From positions 248,001-312,000 of the forward strand of contig NZ_VBUT01000006.1 in the NCBI RefSeq assembly GCF_005863245.1: DNA of 64,000 nucleotides. Direction: 5' to 3'. Every line of letters begins with the position of its first letter. Position 1 is the first letter of the stretch. Of the stretch, positions 24,459-31,889 are shown in pieces. The notes below the pieces were generated by a model that made no database searches, was not told the origin of the DNA, and saw only the letters and a list, made by a program, of their open reading frames with translations. Made by a program: the position numbers and the translations under genes. Source of the stretch: Nocardia cyriacigeorgica (lineage in GTDB: Bacteria > Actinomycetota > Actinomycetes > Mycobacteriales > Mycobacteriaceae).

Positions 24459-26012
24459 ATGCCCGCGCCGGAAGCCGACGTCTTCGCCCGACTGAGCGCC
24501 CTCGCGGCGATCGACGGCGCCGAGGCACGCCCCACCAGAACCATCACCGAGGTGTTCACCGGCCGCCCGCTCGGCACGGTCCCGGTCGGCACTGCCGAGG
24601 ATGTCGCCGACGCGTTCACCAGAGCCAGGGCCGCCCAAGCACATTGGGCCGCGCGCCCGGCCGCCGAACGCGCCGCCGTCTTCGAGCGTTATCGCGCGCT
24701 GATCGTCGACGAACGCGAATACCTGATGGACGTCATCCAGGCCGAGACCGGTAAGGCGCGCTGGGCCGCCCAGGAAGAGGTCATGGGCCTGATGCTGGCC
24801 GCCCGCTACTTCTCGCGGGTCGCGCCGGGGCTGCTCGAACCGCACAAGGTGCCCGGCGCGTTCCCGGTGCTGAACCGGGCGCAGGTGCGTACCCAGCCCA
24901 AGGGCGTCGTCGGTGTGGTCGCGCCCTGGAACTACCCGCTCGTGCTGTCCATCGGCGATTCGATCCCGGCGCTGCTCGCGGGCAACGCGGTGGTGGTCAA
25001 GCCCGACAGCCAGACCCCGTTCTCCTCGCTGGCCGGTGCCGAACTGCTCTACCGGGCGGGTCTGCCGCGTGACCTGCTGGCCGTGGTGACCGGACCGGGC
25101 ACCGTGGTCGGCACCGCGATCGTCGACTCCTGCGACTACCTGATGTTCACCGGCTCCTCGGCCACCGGGCAGACCCTGGCTCAGCAGTGCGGTAAGCGGC
25201 TGATCGGGTTCTCGGCCGAACTCGGCGGCAAGAACCCGATGATCGTCACCCGCGGGGCGAACCTGGACAAGGTGGCCAAGGCGGCGGTGCGCGCGTGTTT
25301 CTCCAACGCCGGACAGCTGTGCATCTCGATCGAGCGGATCTATGTCGAGCGGTCCATCGCCGAGGAGTTCACCGCCAAGTTCGTGGCCGCGACCGAGGCC
25401 GCGAAACTCGGTGTGGCCTACGACTTCTCCACCGATATCGGGTCGCTGATCTCCGAATCCCAGCTGGAGACGGTGTCCAAGCACGTCGCCGACGCGACGT
25501 CCAAGGGCGCCAAGGTGCTCACCGGCGGTAAGGCGCGTCCCGACCTCGGTCCGCTGTTCTTCGAACCGACGGTGCTCGCCGAGGTGACCGACGAGATGGA
25601 GTGCGGCCGCAACGAGACCTTCGGCCCCCTGGTCTCGATCTACCCGGTGGATTCGGTCGACGAGGCGGTGCGACTGGCCAACGACACCGAGTACGGCCTC
25701 AACGCCAGCGTGTGGGCGGCCAGCCCCGCGGAGGGCGAGCAGATCGCGCAGCGGCTGCGGGCGGGCACCGTCTGCGTCGACGAGGGCTACGCGCCGGCGT
25801 GGGGGACGACCGGTGCGCCGATGGGCGGCATGGGGATTTCCGGTGTCGGCCGCAGGCATGGCGCCGACGGGCTGCTGAAGTTCACCGAACCGCAGACGAT
25901 CGTCGTCACCCGGTTCATGAACCTGGACCCGCCGCCGATGCTGTCGCAGGACAAGTGGCAGCGGTTCCTGATGACCATCGCCCGCAACCTGCGCTTCCTG
26001 CCGGGACGCTGA
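24459..26012 (+). CDS. gabD2: NADP-dependent succinate-semialdehyde dehydrogenase (GabD2-like)
   Basis: This aldehyde dehydrogenase oxidises succinic semialdehyde to succinate, feeding the TCA cycle from GABA or from 2-oxoglutarate decarboxylation. The 517-residue protein has the coenzyme-binding PWNYPLVLS and FTGSSATGQ segments, general base Glu254 (FSAELGGKNP) and nucleophile Cys288 (NAGQLCISIERI). Length and N-terminus resemble mycobacterial GabD2 (Rv1731). A strong GAGGAGG sits six bases before the ATG. Substrate assignment is by family resemblance. Confidence 0.85.
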   Translation: MPAPEADVFARLSALAAIDGAEARPTRTITEVFTGRPLGTVPVGTAEDVADAFTRARAAQAHWAARPAAERAAVFERYRALIVDEREYLMDVIQAETGKARWAAQEEVMGLMLAARYFSRVAPGLLEPHKVPGAFPVLNRAQVRTQPKGVVGVVAPWNYPLVLSIGDSIPALLAGNAVVVKPDSQTPFSSLAGAELLYRAGLPRDLLAVVTGPGTVVGTAIVDSCDYLMFTGSSATGQTLAQQCGKRLIGFSAELGGKNPMIVTRGANLDKVAKAAVRACFSNAGQLCISIERIYVERSIAEEFTAKFVAATEAAKLGVAYDFSTDIGSLISESQLETVSKHVADATSKGAKVLTGGKARPDLGPLFFEPTVLAEVTDEMECGRNETFGPLVSIYPVDSVDEAVRLANDTEYGLNASVWAASPAEGEQIAQRLRAGTVCVDEGYAPAWGTTGAPMGGMGISGVGRRHGADGLLKFTEPQTIVVTRFMNLDPPPMLSQDKWQRFLMTIARNLRFLPGR

Positions 26013-26052
26013 ACCGTCGACTCGGCGTGCCGCCCGGGCCTACCCTGGCGGC

Positions 26053-26478
26053 ATGCCGAGTCGATCACGGCCGGCGCGCCTGGCCGATGTGCACGAACTG
26101 GCCGCCGCGATGCCGCATGTGACCCGTGTGGACGGCCCGCGTGGCAATGCCGTCTACCAGGTCGGCGGCAAATCGTTCGTGTTCTTCCGTACCCCGCGTC
26201 CCGACGCCGTCGATCCCGAGACGGGGGAGAAGTACGACGACGTGATCATGTTCTGGGTGCCCTCCGAAGGCGACAAACTGGCACTGATCCAGGACCGCAC
26301 CACCCCGTTCTTCACCACCTCGCATTTCGACGGTCACCCGTCGGTGCTGGTCCGGGCGGCGCATCTGGGCCGGCTGACCCGGCAGGAACTCGCCGAGATC
26401 ATCGAAGACGCCTGGCTTTCCCGTGCCTCGCCGCGCCGGGCGCGGTTGTGGCTCGAGCAGCATCCGGCCCAGCCCTGA
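26053..26478 (+). CDS. MmcQ/YjbR-family protein
   Basis: The 141-residue protein is a CyaY-like-fold member of the MmcQ/YjbR family, with the conserved VYQVGGKSFVFFRT, a central strand FWVPSEGDKLALIQD, FFTTSHFDGHPSVLV and a C-terminal EIIEDAWLSRASPRRA helix. These are often labelled DNA-binding on thin evidence; a biochemical role is not established. It lies 40 bases downstream of the dehydrogenase and may be cotranscribed. Convergent with the next gene, only six bases apart. Confidence 0.82.
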   Translation: MPSRSRPARLADVHELAAAMPHVTRVDGPRGNAVYQVGGKSFVFFRTPRPDAVDPETGEKYDDVIMFWVPSEGDKLALIQDRTTPFFTTSHFDGHPSVLVRAAHLGRLTRQELAEIIEDAWLSRASPRRARLWLEQHPAQP

Positions 26479-26484
26479 GATGAA

Positions 26485-27135
26485 TCAGCCGCGCGGAGCC
26501 AAGCGTGCCGCGATCTCGGCGACACCTGCGCCGGTGAGCTGCTCGAGTGCGGCCGGCCGGCCGGTGATGAGCAGCAGCAGCGCGACGATGGGCCCCTCGA
26601 TCGGCCTGCCCTGACCCACCGACCACGCGGTATCGGTGGCGCTGAGCCGGAAACCGTCGAGGCGGCGGCGTTTCCACACAGGCCAGCCGACCGAATAGGC
26701 GCGGGCGGCGGCCGCCGCGGCGGCCTCGGCGGGGATCGCGATCGGGCGGCCGAGCGGGCGGGAAATGTCCTGGCCGTGCACCATGATGTCGAAGAGGACG
26801 TTGCGATAGTTGGTGACCATCGGCAGCTCTCGGCTTGCGGCCGTATCGGCGATCTCGGCGACCAGTTCGGCGGTGGGACGACGGGCGTGCTCGCGCGCCG
26901 TGGTGTCGACGACGACGTTGTAATCGCTGCGGGCGCGGGCGAATTCGCGCAGGATCGTCCACAGCGACAATGGCTGGGTGGTCATGGCGATGTGGGCGGC
27001 CACGTCACGGATCCGCCAGCCCGCGCACAGTGACGGGGTATCCCATTCGGCGGGGGTGAGCTCACCGAGCAGGGCGGCGATGGCGCGGCGCTGCTGCTCG
27101 ATTACCCACCAGCTCTGTTCCCGGTCCATCGCCAT
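26485..27135 (-). CDS. Maleylpyruvate isomerase-family mycothiol-dependent protein (DinB-like fold)
   Basis: The 216-residue protein has the N-terminal DinB/MDMPI four-helix layout: LGELTPAEWDTPSLCAGWRIRDVAAHI carries the family CxGWxxxDVxAH pattern, whose histidine with later residues (DIMVHGQDISRPLGRP) builds a metal site. Members in actinobacteria use mycothiol as thiol cofactor; the real substrate here is unknown. The gene is divergent from a MarR regulator over a 115-base region with palindromes, so it may be one of that regulator's targets. The start is ATG 27135 or the next Met (27129). Confidence 0.82.
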   Translation of the reverse strand: MAMDREQSWWVIEQQRRAIAALLGELTPAEWDTPSLCAGWRIRDVAAHIAMTTQPLSLWTILREFARARSDYNVVVDTTAREHARRPTAELVAEIADTAASRELPMVTNYRNVLFDIMVHGQDISRPLGRPIAIPAEAAAAAAARAYSVGWPVWKRRRLDGFRLSATDTAWSVGQGRPIEGPIVALLLLITGRPAALEQLTGAGVAEIAARLAPRG

Positions 27136-27184
27136 TACCTGCCAGTCAAGGATTCGCCGGCAAAACGGCGAGCCCGTAGAATTA

Positions 27185-27223
27185 ATCAGTGTCGCTGACT
27201 ATTTTAGTCAGTGAATCTGACTT
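27185..27223. promoter_or_regulatory. Cluster of palindromic MarR-type operator half-sites
   Basis: A perfect dyad CTGACTA-TTT-TAGTCAG lies at 27195-27211, and its right arm pairs again with CTGACTT (27217-27223) as AGTCAG-N5-CTGACT. A further TCAG (27186-27189) precedes. The four alternating half-sites sit in an AT-rich island between the mycothiol-dependent gene and the MarR gene, so MarR probably represses both promoters. Confidence 0.75.
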
Positions 27224-27250
27224 GTCGCAAGAGTGTGGAAGGGGGCGGGC

Positions 27251-27694
27251 GTGGAGCGTTCCGCCGACGAGCCGCCGCTCGGGCTGCTGCTGTTCCTGCC
27301 GTATCGGTCCATGGAGAATCGCGTCTTCGCCGCCCTGGCCGAAGCGGGATACGCCGACATCACCCTCGCGCAGGCCCGGATCGTGCAGCGCATCGGTCCC
27401 GACGGCACCCGGCTCACCGACCTCGCCGAGCAGGCGCAGGTCACCAAGCAGACCGCAGGCTTCCTCGTCGACCAGCTCGAGCGCGCGGGCTACGTCGAAC
27501 GGGTGCCCGACCCCACCGACGGTCGCGCGCGACTGGTGCGGCTGTCGGCGCGTGGGCAGCGCGCGACCGCGGTGGCCAATGCCGTGGCCGCCGAGGTCGA
27601 AACCGAATGGGCCCGGCACCTGGGACCGCGGGCGACGGCGCAGCTGCGCCGGGCATTGACCCGGTTGCGTGAGATCACCGACCCCTATCGCTGA
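27251..27694 (+). CDS. MarR-family transcriptional regulator
   Basis: The 147-residue protein has the winged-helix core LTDLAEQAQVTKQTAGFLVD and wing VERVPDPTDGRARLVRLSARG, flanked by dimerisation helices. GTG 27251 is preferred because GGAAGGGGG lies just upstream; an in-frame GTG at 27233 would add six residues. The palindromes between it and the divergent gene suggest autoregulation and control of the mycothiol-dependent protein. The ligand is unknown. Confidence 0.88.
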   Translation: MERSADEPPLGLLLFLPYRSMENRVFAALAEAGYADITLAQARIVQRIGPDGTRLTDLAEQAQVTKQTAGFLVDQLERAGYVERVPDPTDGRARLVRLSARGQRATAVANAVAAEVETEWARHLGPRATAQLRRALTRLREITDPYR

Positions 27695-27695
27695 A

Positions 27696-28160
27696 TCAGC
27701 GCAGGCGGTCGGCACCCGTGCGAGGCGGGGGAGCGGCTGCCGCCGCGGCCGCCTCGTTGGCATCCAGTGGCCGCACCCGCAGCACGAACCGGTGACCCTC
27801 GGCGATTTCGAGCGAGGCACTCGCCGCGGCGTCGCCGGGGTCCGGGCCGACATCGATGGTGAGATGATCGCGGGCGTAACGGGCGTAGTTGTCTCCGCTC
27901 ATCCAGAACTCGGTATGCCAGGGCAGCCGGGCGACCAGCACGTCGCCCTCGTCGGGCCGGAAATCGCGGGCGCGCAGGCAGATCGGGGCCGTCGCGCCCG
28001 GACTCAGCATCAGCACCACCGGGCCGTGCTGGTCGATGACGTGCCGCAACACCGAGCGCGCCGCCTCGGTGGCGTCGCCGCGGACACTGCGGTCCGGCAT
28101 CAGCGTGCGGGGCCCGCGGCGCAGCTCGTGGCGGTCTCGGATCCGGGTTCGAACCAGCAC
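27696..28160 (-). CDS. DUF779-like protein lacking the usual cysteines
   Basis: The 154-residue protein follows the DUF779 pattern: HGPVVLMLSPG, an RPDEGDVLVARL strand, then FWMSGDNYARYARDHLTIDV and SLEIAEGHRFVLRVRPL. Typical members have a GGCCDGS...PMC cysteine motif after HGPV, but here it reads SPGATAPIC with one cysteine left, so any metal or redox role is probably altered. DUF779 genes normally sit beside alcohol-linked aldehyde dehydrogenases; none is adjacent here. GTG 28160 lies behind AGGAGG. The C-terminal tail is Ala/Pro-rich. Confidence 0.65.
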   Translation of the reverse strand: MLVRTRIRDRHELRRGPRTLMPDRSVRGDATEAARSVLRHVIDQHGPVVLMLSPGATAPICLRARDFRPDEGDVLVARLPWHTEFWMSGDNYARYARDHLTIDVGPDPGDAAASASLEIAEGHRFVLRVRPLDANEAAAAAAAPPPRTGADRLR

Positions 28161-28320
28161 ATCGCTCCTCCTCGTGACTGCGGCGGACATCCTCGATGCC
28201 GGAAACTATGGAGGGCGAAGGTTGGTATCACGTTGGCGCCCGCCGAAGGGCCGCCGGGCGATGTCTCGAGCGGTATAATCAAGCGTTCTCTTCGGGCGGT
28301 GCTGTGCATCTGGGGTGGTC

Positions 28321-29289
28321 ATGGATATCGAACCGCTGACCCGGCATCGCCTGTTCCGCACCGATGACGCCGAAGAAGCCCGGGTGCGGATGGGTGGCGT
28401 ACTCCGGGACCACCGGCTCGATCCGGGCGCGGGCATGATGGACGCCCGGTGCGATTTCCTCGGCGTCGGGAACGTCGGCCTCGCCCATTTGCAGTACGGG
28501 GTCCAGGTGCGGGTCAGATCCGAACCGACAGAGACCTTCCGCCTTGTCCAGATCCCGTTGTTCGGTTGGGTTCGCGTGCGTGCGGGAAGCCGCGATATCG
28601 CATCCGATACCACTGTCGCCTCGGTTCCCGAGCCGGACGTACCGCTGGATATGGCGGCGCACGACAGCAGCCGGTATCTGCTCGTCCGATTCGACCGGCA
28701 CGCGCTCGACACCCACCTGCTGCGGATGCTGGGGCGGGCGCCGAATGGCCCGTTGCGGATGTCGCAGGCGATGCAGCTTCGGTCGCCCGCGGTCCGGACC
28801 TGGCTCGAAACACTGCGCATGGTGCAAGCGGACGCGGCGGGGCCGGGCCTGCTCCGCGACGCACGATTGCGGCCACAGGTCGAACAGTTGATCATGACGC
28901 AGTTTCTGCTGGCTCAGCCGAACAGCTACTCGGAGCTGCTCCTCGGCTCGGATGCGGGCACTGCGACGCCGCGGCCCATTCGCCGCGCCGAACAACTGAT
29001 CGTCGAGCGGGCGCGTGATCTGCCTTCCGTCGCCGATATCGCTGCCGCGGTAGGCCTTTCGGTGCGCACCCTCCAGGAAGGGTTCCGCCGGTACCTCGAC
29101 ACCACCCCGACCGAGCGATCGCGCGAAGCCCGGCTCGTGGGAGTGCACGCGGACCTCGCCGCCGCCGACCCCACCACGACCACGGTCGCGGCCATCGCCG
29201 CCGACTGGGGTTTCTGGCACCTCGGGCGGTTCTCGGCCCTGTATCGGAAACGCTGGGGAGTCAGCCCGTCCACCACACTGCGCTGCTGA
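28321..29289 (+). CDS. AraC-family transcriptional regulator
   Basis: The 322-residue protein has an N-terminal AraC_binding_2-like ligand domain (about 15-190) and a C-terminal double helix-turn-helix with SVADIAAAVGLSVRTLQEGF (first HTH) and TVAAIAADWGFWHLGRFSALYR (second), ending GVSPSTTLR. Regulators of this layout often control xenobiotic or alcohol catabolism; no target gene is obvious in the immediate neighbours. ATG 28321 follows a GGGGTGG string; GTG 28315 is an in-frame alternative. Confidence 0.9.
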   Translation: MDIEPLTRHRLFRTDDAEEARVRMGGVLRDHRLDPGAGMMDARCDFLGVGNVGLAHLQYGVQVRVRSEPTETFRLVQIPLFGWVRVRAGSRDIASDTTVASVPEPDVPLDMAAHDSSRYLLVRFDRHALDTHLLRMLGRAPNGPLRMSQAMQLRSPAVRTWLETLRMVQADAAGPGLLRDARLRPQVEQLIMTQFLLAQPNSYSELLLGSDAGTATPRPIRRAEQLIVERARDLPSVADIAAAVGLSVRTLQEGFRRYLDTTPTERSREARLVGVHADLAAADPTTTTVAAIAADWGFWHLGRFSALYRKRWGVSPSTTLRC

Positions 29290-29481
29290 GCCGGGACCGA
29301 CTGCGTCTGCGGGATACAACCCGCGCTGCCGGGATAGTCAAGCCCCGTACCGGCCGCTGATCATGAAGGCGCCGGGCGACGGGGCGAACTCCCAGGTTTG
29401 CCGCACAGTCCGGGGCGGCGGCCCGATACCGGGCCGAAGCATCGAGAAATCCTGCGCCACCTGTACACCTGTGGAGACCCA

Positions 29482-30000
29482 ATGTTCACTCGCATCGCGC
29501 CCGCACACCGGACGGGCCCGTCCACCGGCGGTATCGCCGCCGTCCTCAGACGTGGTTCGGCGGCGTGGCTGTTGATACTCGGCACGATCGCCGCGCTGAC
29601 GATGACCGGAACCGTCCCGGCCGGGGCGCAACCACCCAGCTCGGTGGATCTGCAGACCACCTGGGAGGTGCACCAGCGCCTGTCCAACACCACCGATCAA
29701 CCCATCGGATTCCGCGTCAAGGTCACCTGGCGGGAAACCAACGCCGCGAACACGATCATGTCGTTCAACGGATTCGCCAACACCAGCACGTCCTGGGGTG
29801 AGGTCGTCGGCGGTCAGATCCAAGGCCGGCTGATCCGGTTCACGATTCACTGGTCCGACGGGAAAACCGGTGTCTACCAAGGCTCCTGGTTCGAAGACGG
29901 CCACCTGCGCGGCTCCAGCCGGGAGGAGGGAACGGGCCGCACCGCCGAATGGTGGAGCAAGCACAAGAACTGGAAACTGACACCGCCGCCGCGGCGCTAG
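29482..30000 (+). CDS. Secreted protein of unknown function
   Basis: The 172-residue product has a charged N-terminal region followed by a long hydrophobic segment (about 29-46, WLLILGTIAALTMTGTVPA) with an AxA-type cleavage site near PAGAQPP. The mature domain of about 120 residues is rich in Trp, Gly and beta-type segments (TWEVHQRLSNTTDQPIGF, VKVTWRETNAANTI, VYQGSWFEDGHLRG), suggesting a small beta-sandwich or lipocalin-like fold. No family was recognised. The terminator at 30025-30054 lies just downstream. Confidence 0.7.
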   Translation: MFTRIAPAHRTGPSTGGIAAVLRRGSAAWLLILGTIAALTMTGTVPAGAQPPSSVDLQTTWEVHQRLSNTTDQPIGFRVKVTWRETNAANTIMSFNGFANTSTSWGEVVGGQIQGRLIRFTIHWSDGKTGVYQGSWFEDGHLRGSSREEGTGRTAEWWSKHKNWKLTPPPRR

Positions 30001-30024
30001 GCGGTGTCTCGACGTCGAGCAGCA

Positions 30025-30054
30025 GTTGAGGGCGGGCGTGCGTCCGCCCTCAAC
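30025..30054. terminator. Bidirectional terminator hairpin
   Basis: GTTGAGGGCGG (30025-30035) pairs perfectly with CCGCCCTCAAC (30044-30054) around an eight-base loop. It lies between the convergent secreted-protein and LysR genes, 24 and 59 bases from their ends, and has no strong T-tract, as is common for GC-rich actinobacteria. Confidence 0.75.
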
Positions 30055-30112
30055 CCTGCATGGGCTGTTGATACGCGGCGGCGAGGTGGAGGGTGGCCAG
30101 CGGCCCAGCGGC

Positions 30113-31078
30113 CTAACGCCCGCGCCGGCGAGTGGGTTTCTTGGCGCCCGCGCGCGCCCCGGTCGATCGCGGCTTCGCGGCAGCGTTCTTCCCCGGCTTC
30201 TTACTCGCGGGCGGCTTTTTCTCGGTGCGCGAGGGCGCCGCGTTGGGGCGATCCGCCGACGGCGACCGGGAACTGCGTGGCGAGCGGCCGCGCACCACGC
30301 CGATGAACTCCTCGACCAGATCGGTGGTCTGCTCCGACGGCCACGCCAACGCGATATCGGTTCCGGGCGCGTCGGTGACCGTGCGGTACACCACATCGCG
30401 GCGAGCGTGCAGCCGAGCGATCGAATGCGGCACGATCGCCACGCCCACCCCGGCGGCCACCAGTTCGATACTGCCCGCGGCACGATCGAGATCGCTGGTG
30501 TCCTGGTGCTGCTCCCCGGCCAGATCAGCGGTGGTGACCTCGGTGAACACCGAAATCGGGTGGTCCTTCGGGACCACAACCACGGGCAGCTCGTGGTAGA
30601 GCGGGATCGCGCTCAGTCCCGCGTCGTCGACGGGGAGCCGGACGAAACACATATCGACCCGGCCGTCCCGCAGGGCGGTGAGCTGATCGGCCTGCGCGAT
30701 CGGTTCGAGTTCCAGCGGGATCTCGGGGAACCGTTCGGCCCAGACCCGCTGCCATTTCGACACCGTGACACCGGGAACGAAACCTACGCGCAGGCCGGTG
30801 ATCTCGGCCGGTGCGGCACCGGTGGGCGCGGCCTCGGCTGCGGCGAGCAGTTGCTTCGCCTCCGCCAGTAGCTCGGCGCCGTCCTCGGTGAGCTGCGTGG
30901 GGCTCGCGCCCGGCACGAACAGCTTGGTGCCGAGCTCGTTCTCCAACTCGATGACGGTGTGACTGAGCTTCTGGCGCGAAATATTCAGCGCCTTCGCCGC
31001 CCGCGCGAAATGCAACTCCTCCGCGACCGCGACGAACCAGCGCAGACGCACGATATCGATCGAAGCGAAGCGGCTCAT
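30113..31078 (-). CDS. LysR-family regulator with a lysine-rich histone-like tail
   Basis: The 321-residue protein has a LysR winged HTH (about 1-60; FARAAKALNISRQKLSHTVI) and an effector domain (about 85-270) ending near EEFIGVVRG. Beyond it, about 50 residues are Lys/Arg/Ala/Pro-rich (SKKPGKNAAAKP, GAKKPTRRRGR), like the C-terminus of histone H1 or mycobacterial HupB. Such a tail could give non-specific DNA binding. It is divergent from the DUF5997 gene, a pairing that may be functional. The start at 31078 (MSRFASIDIVRL) gives normal family spacing. Confidence 0.88.
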   Translation of the reverse strand: MSRFASIDIVRLRWFVAVAEELHFARAAKALNISRQKLSHTVIELENELGTKLFVPGASPTQLTEDGAELLAEAKQLLAAAEAAPTGAAPAEITGLRVGFVPGVTVSKWQRVWAERFPEIPLELEPIAQADQLTALRDGRVDMCFVRLPVDDAGLSAIPLYHELPVVVVPKDHPISVFTEVTTADLAGEQHQDTSDLDRAAGSIELVAAGVGVAIVPHSIARLHARRDVVYRTVTDAPGTDIALAWPSEQTTDLVEEFIGVVRGRSPRSSRSPSADRPNAAPSRTEKKPPASKKPGKNAAAKPRSTGARAGAKKPTRRRGR

Positions 31079-31164
31079 TCGTATCAGCGTATGCGCACCA
31101 CGTGCCGGGCGATGCGCACAGCCCGCCGCTACCTGCCTACCCACGTGCCCAGTACGCTGTATCG

Positions 31165-31578
31165 GTGAGCCCGGACAAGAAACCGCAGACCATGAAGCCG
31201 CTGACGGCGGCGAACAAACTCGGCATCTATCTTCCGGCGGCCCCCGAGGAATTCCGCACCACCCCGATCTCCCGGGCCGAGCTCGACAAGCTGCGCACCG
31301 ACCCGCCGCAGTGGCTGACCGACCTGCGCCGCACCGGCCCCTTCCCGCGCGATATCACCGCCCGTAAGCTCGGCGTCTCCAACAGCGGCCTGGCCCGCGC
31401 CGAAGTCTCCGACGCCCTCACCGCCGACGAGATCGCGGCCCTGCTCGCCGACCCGCCGGAATGGCTGGTGCGTGAACGCGAGAACTACGCCGCCGTGCAG
31501 GCCGAGAACGCCCGCATCAAGGCCAAGGAAGCCGAACGCCGCGAAGCCACCAACCGCCCGGCCAAGAACCGCGGCTGA
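31165..31578 (+). CDS. DUF5997-like conserved protein
   Basis: The 137-residue protein begins SPDKKPQTMKPLTAANKLGIYLPAAPEEF and has a helical body with FPRDITARKLGVSNSGLARA, resembling a small helix-turn-helix, and a charged C-terminal helix (ARIKAKEAERREATNR). The repeat of DPPQWL and DPPEWL is notable. It matches what I remember of the actinobacterial DUF5997 family. GTG 31165 is chosen; Met10 (ATG 31192) is possible. Divergent from the LysR gene. Confidence 0.65.
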   Translation: MSPDKKPQTMKPLTAANKLGIYLPAAPEEFRTTPISRAELDKLRTDPPQWLTDLRRTGPFPRDITARKLGVSNSGLARAEVSDALTADEIAALLADPPEWLVRERENYAAVQAENARIKAKEAERREATNRPAKNRG

Positions 31579-31584
31579 CCCGAC

Positions 31585-31680
31585 GTGTCTCGGCGCGCCT
31601 ACCGCACCGGGCTGACGGCGGCGGCCATCACCGACGCCGCCGTCGCGCTGACCGCCGAACGCGGGCTCGACGGACGCTGA
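31585..31680 (+). pseudogene. Truncated TetR-family regulator (N-terminal remnant)
   Basis: Thirty-one codons from GTG 31585 read SRRAYRTGLTAAAITDAAVA then LTAERGLDGR, the first helix and turn of a TetR DNA-binding domain, followed at once by TGA. Intact proteins continue with the recognition helix, which is absent. The remnant joins without a gap to the tail of an ABC exporter in another frame, so a deletion removed most of both genes. Confidence 0.75.
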
Positions 31681-31847
31681 TTGCCACCCATCGCCCGCAC
31701 ACCATCGCGGCCGCGGACCAGATTCTGGTGCACGACGATGGGCGGATCATGCAACGAACGCACGAGGAACTGATCGGCCAACCCGGCACATGCGCCGAGT
31801 TCTGGCGGGAACGTAAGCGGGCGCAGGGATGGCGGCTGGCCGGATGA
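31671..31847 (+). pseudogene. C-terminal remnant of an ABC exporter ATPase
   Basis: In the frame starting at 31671 the DNA reads RTLIATHRPHTIAAADQILV then HDDGRIMQRTHEELIG, ending CAEFWRERKRAQGW and a stop at 31845-31847. This is the H-loop and post-Walker-B tail of a transporter of the fused membrane/ATPase type (typically IAHRLSTxxxADxIxVLDxG). The Walker A, signature and membrane parts are missing. Confidence 0.8.
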
Positions 31848-31889
31848 GCAGCCGACGGCCGGCGGCGGCGCAGCCCGGTCGCCGAGATG

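Noticed and set aside
28145..28160. tRNA-like T-arm string GGGTTCGAACC
   Set aside because: It lies within the first codons of the DUF779-like gene, and no acceptor or anticodon stems surround it.
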